Source: Candidatus Nomurabacteria bacterium (lineage in GTDB: Bacteria > Patescibacteria > Paceibacteria > UBA9973). Taken from it: DNA of 64,000 bases. A program made the translations under genes and the position numbers. Location: contig JAPLXP010000003.1 in assembly GCA_026396015.1 (NCBI GenBank), positions 198,158 to 262,157 of the forward strand, read 5' to 3'. Positions 62,741-64,000 of this stretch are shown in pieces. Numbering within the stretch: position 1 is the stretch's first letter; each line of letters starts with the position of its first letter. The notes below the pieces were generated by a model. The model ran no database searches and was not told the origin of the DNA. It saw nothing but the letters and a program-made list of their open reading frames with translations.

Positions 62741-64000
62741 ATGAAATATTTTTTATACATCCGCAAATCAACCGACGAGGACGACCGCCAAGTGTTGTCG
62801 CTTGAGTCGCAGGAATTTGAATTGAATGAATTTGCCCGACGCGAGCATTTGATTGTCGCCGAGACATTTCGCGAATCGCAAACAGCGAAATGCCCCGGCA
62901 GGCCAGTATTCAATCAAATGCTCGATCGTATGGAGCGTGGCGAAGCCGAAGGAATTTTAGCTTGGCACCCCGACAGACTAGCTAGAAATAGTGTAGACGG
63001 TGGACGGATAATTTACTTTGTAGACTCACTAAAAATAACCGCGCTAAAATTCCCGACATTTTGGTTTGAAGCCACGCCCCAAGGCAAATTTATGCTATCT
63101 ATTGCTTTTGGACAATCGAAGTATTTTGTTGATAATCTTTCAGAAAATACAAAGCGTGGTTTGCGTCAAAAGTTACGACGAGGCGAATGGCCCGGCTGGG
63201 CACCATTGGGATATTTGAATGATAAAGTAAAGCACAATGTGGTAAAAGACCCCGAGCGTTTTCGCCTCGTCAAGAAACTTTTTGAATTGTACGCAACAAC
63301 AAACTATTCAATGAAAGATTTACAAAATACTGCAATCCAGATCGGCTTGTTTGGGAAAAGTGGAAAAGTCCCATCTGTTTCCCTTATTGCTCACACATTA
63401 TCCAATCCATTTTATTACGGTGCTTTAAAGTATAATGGCGAGCTTTACGACGGGAAACACGAGCCAATGATCTCAAAGAAACTTTTTGATAAATGCTCGG
63501 AAGTAATGGCGAACAGATATAAACCAAAAAAGCACAACATAGCAAAAGAGACACTGAGGAATTTGCTTAATTGTGCAGAGTGCGGGTGCGCCATTACTTC
63601 CGAAATACAAAAAGGACATCAATATTATCGCTGTACGAAAAAACGCGGAAATTGCGGACAAGGGTATATCCGCGAAGAATTACTCGTCAACCAGATAAAT
63701 GATGTCCTTCAAAAAGTTTCTTTACCGCCGTCTTGGGTAGATAGTATGCTCGCGAAACTCGAAACAGAACGCGAGCAAGAGCGACAAGACGGAATGACTT
63801 TTGCTCAAAATCTGAAAACTCAAATTGAGGATTTAGATATTAGAATGGAAAAGTTGCTCGATGCTCATCTCGACGGACTTATTCCAAAAGACGAGTATGT
63901 GGTGAAAAAACAAAAAATCCTCAATCAAAAAATTGAGTTTTCAAATAAATTGCAGGATTTTGAGCAAAAGGGCAATTGTTGGCTCGAACCGATGAGACTT
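62741..64000 (+). CDS. Large serine recombinase (3' end beyond the window)
   Basis: 420 codons, open to the window edge. Resolvase domain with YIRKSTDEDDRQVLSLESQ (catalytic Ser10), ESQTAKCPGRPVFNQML and LAWHPDRLARNSVDGG (catalytic Arg); recombinase domain with KRGLRQKLRRGEWPGWAPLG and PERFRLVKKLFELYATTNYS; zinc ribbon LLNCAECGCAITSE ... YYRCTKKRGNCGQGYI; coiled coil near the end. An integrase or excisionase of a mobile element. GC content and codons (GCG, CGC) differ from the AT-rich backbone, so it is probably a recent arrival. Confidence 0.95.
   Translation, partial: MKYFLYIRKSTDEDDRQVLSLESQEFELNEFARREHLIVAETFRESQTAKCPGRPVFNQMLDRMERGEAEGILAWHPDRLARNSVDGGRIIYFVDSLKITALKFPTFWFEATPQGKFMLSIAFGQSKYFVDNLSENTKRGLRQKLRRGEWPGWAPLGYLNDKVKHNVVKDPERFRLVKKLFELYATTNYSMKDLQNTAIQIGLFGKSGKVPSVSLIAHTLSNPFYYGALKYNGELYDGKHEPMISKKLFDKCSEVMANRYKPKKHNIAKETLRNLLNCAECGCAITSEIQKGHQYYRCTKKRGNCGQGYIREELLVNQINDVLQKVSLPPSWVDSMLAKLETEREQERQDGMTFAQNLKTQIEDLDIRMEKLLDAHLDGLIPKDEYVVKKQKILNQKIEFSNKLQDFEQKGNCWLEPMRL

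Overview
The window looks like a chromosomal segment of a Patescibacteria (CPR) bacterium, most likely Parcubacteria. The 16S rRNA gene at about 29.7-31.3 kb carries CPR-type departures from the universal primer sites (for example ACACCTACGGGTGGCTGCAG at the 338 site and CAGGAGCGG in the 530 loop) and stands alone, without 23S, 5S or linked tRNAs. The DNA is AT-rich, housekeeping genes are compact and interleaved on both strands, each transcript ends in its own hairpin terminator, and there are many small signal-peptide surface proteins. TGA acts as a stop (rnhB ends in TGA), so the standard bacterial code applies.

Layout. 0-9 kb: end of a DUF4446 gene, a cysteine desulfurase, clpC, two tiny ORFs, tRNA-Tyr, parB and relA/spoT. 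8.5-18.9 kb: topA, dprA, serS, an ftsQ-like gene, dus, a short dnaX, tRNA-Gln, an ASCH-domain gene, a Gly/Tyr-rich secreted protein and rmuC. 19-24 kb: two SF2 helicases with different C-terminal repeat arrays and copied 3' ends, plus an unknown gene. 24-28.6 kb: an exonuclease, yqeY, a small holin-like membrane protein, DedA, MYG1, obg and tRNA-Lys. 28.6-37.5 kb: tandem repeats, 16S rRNA, three large surface proteins (one with a Bacteroidota-type T9SS sorting domain), two candidate small RNAs and a 35-residue histone-like peptide. 37.5-51.3 kb: secA, a secreted glucosaminidase-like protein, dnaE, rnhB, rsmE, an M1 aminopeptidase, glutamate dehydrogenase and a nucleotidyltransferase. 51.3-64 kb: an accessory region of gene fragments separated by copies of one palindrome, an ABC-2 exporter, an operon of an XRE regulator with a membrane-tethered DUF3883 protein, and a large serine recombinase running off the edge.

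Three themes stand out. (1) Translation initiation: the 16S 3' end has no recognisable anti-Shine-Dalgarno, almost no gene has a Shine-Dalgarno, and at least 14 genes place a -10-like hexamer exactly 6 nt before the start codon, so leaderless mRNAs are probably the main class. (2) Palindromic insertions: two families have a conserved core flanked by arms that are inverted copies of the local host sequence; four such insertions lie in frame inside iscS (two), rnhB and dus, and a third hairpin repeat family is inserted in helix 40 of the 16S rRNA and in the topA leader. (3) A different perfect palindrome occurs nine times between 51.5 and 59.7 kb, at the broken ends of gene fragments and next to two identical 141-bp relics of a serine recombinase, which suggests palindrome-mediated shuffling of accessory DNA.
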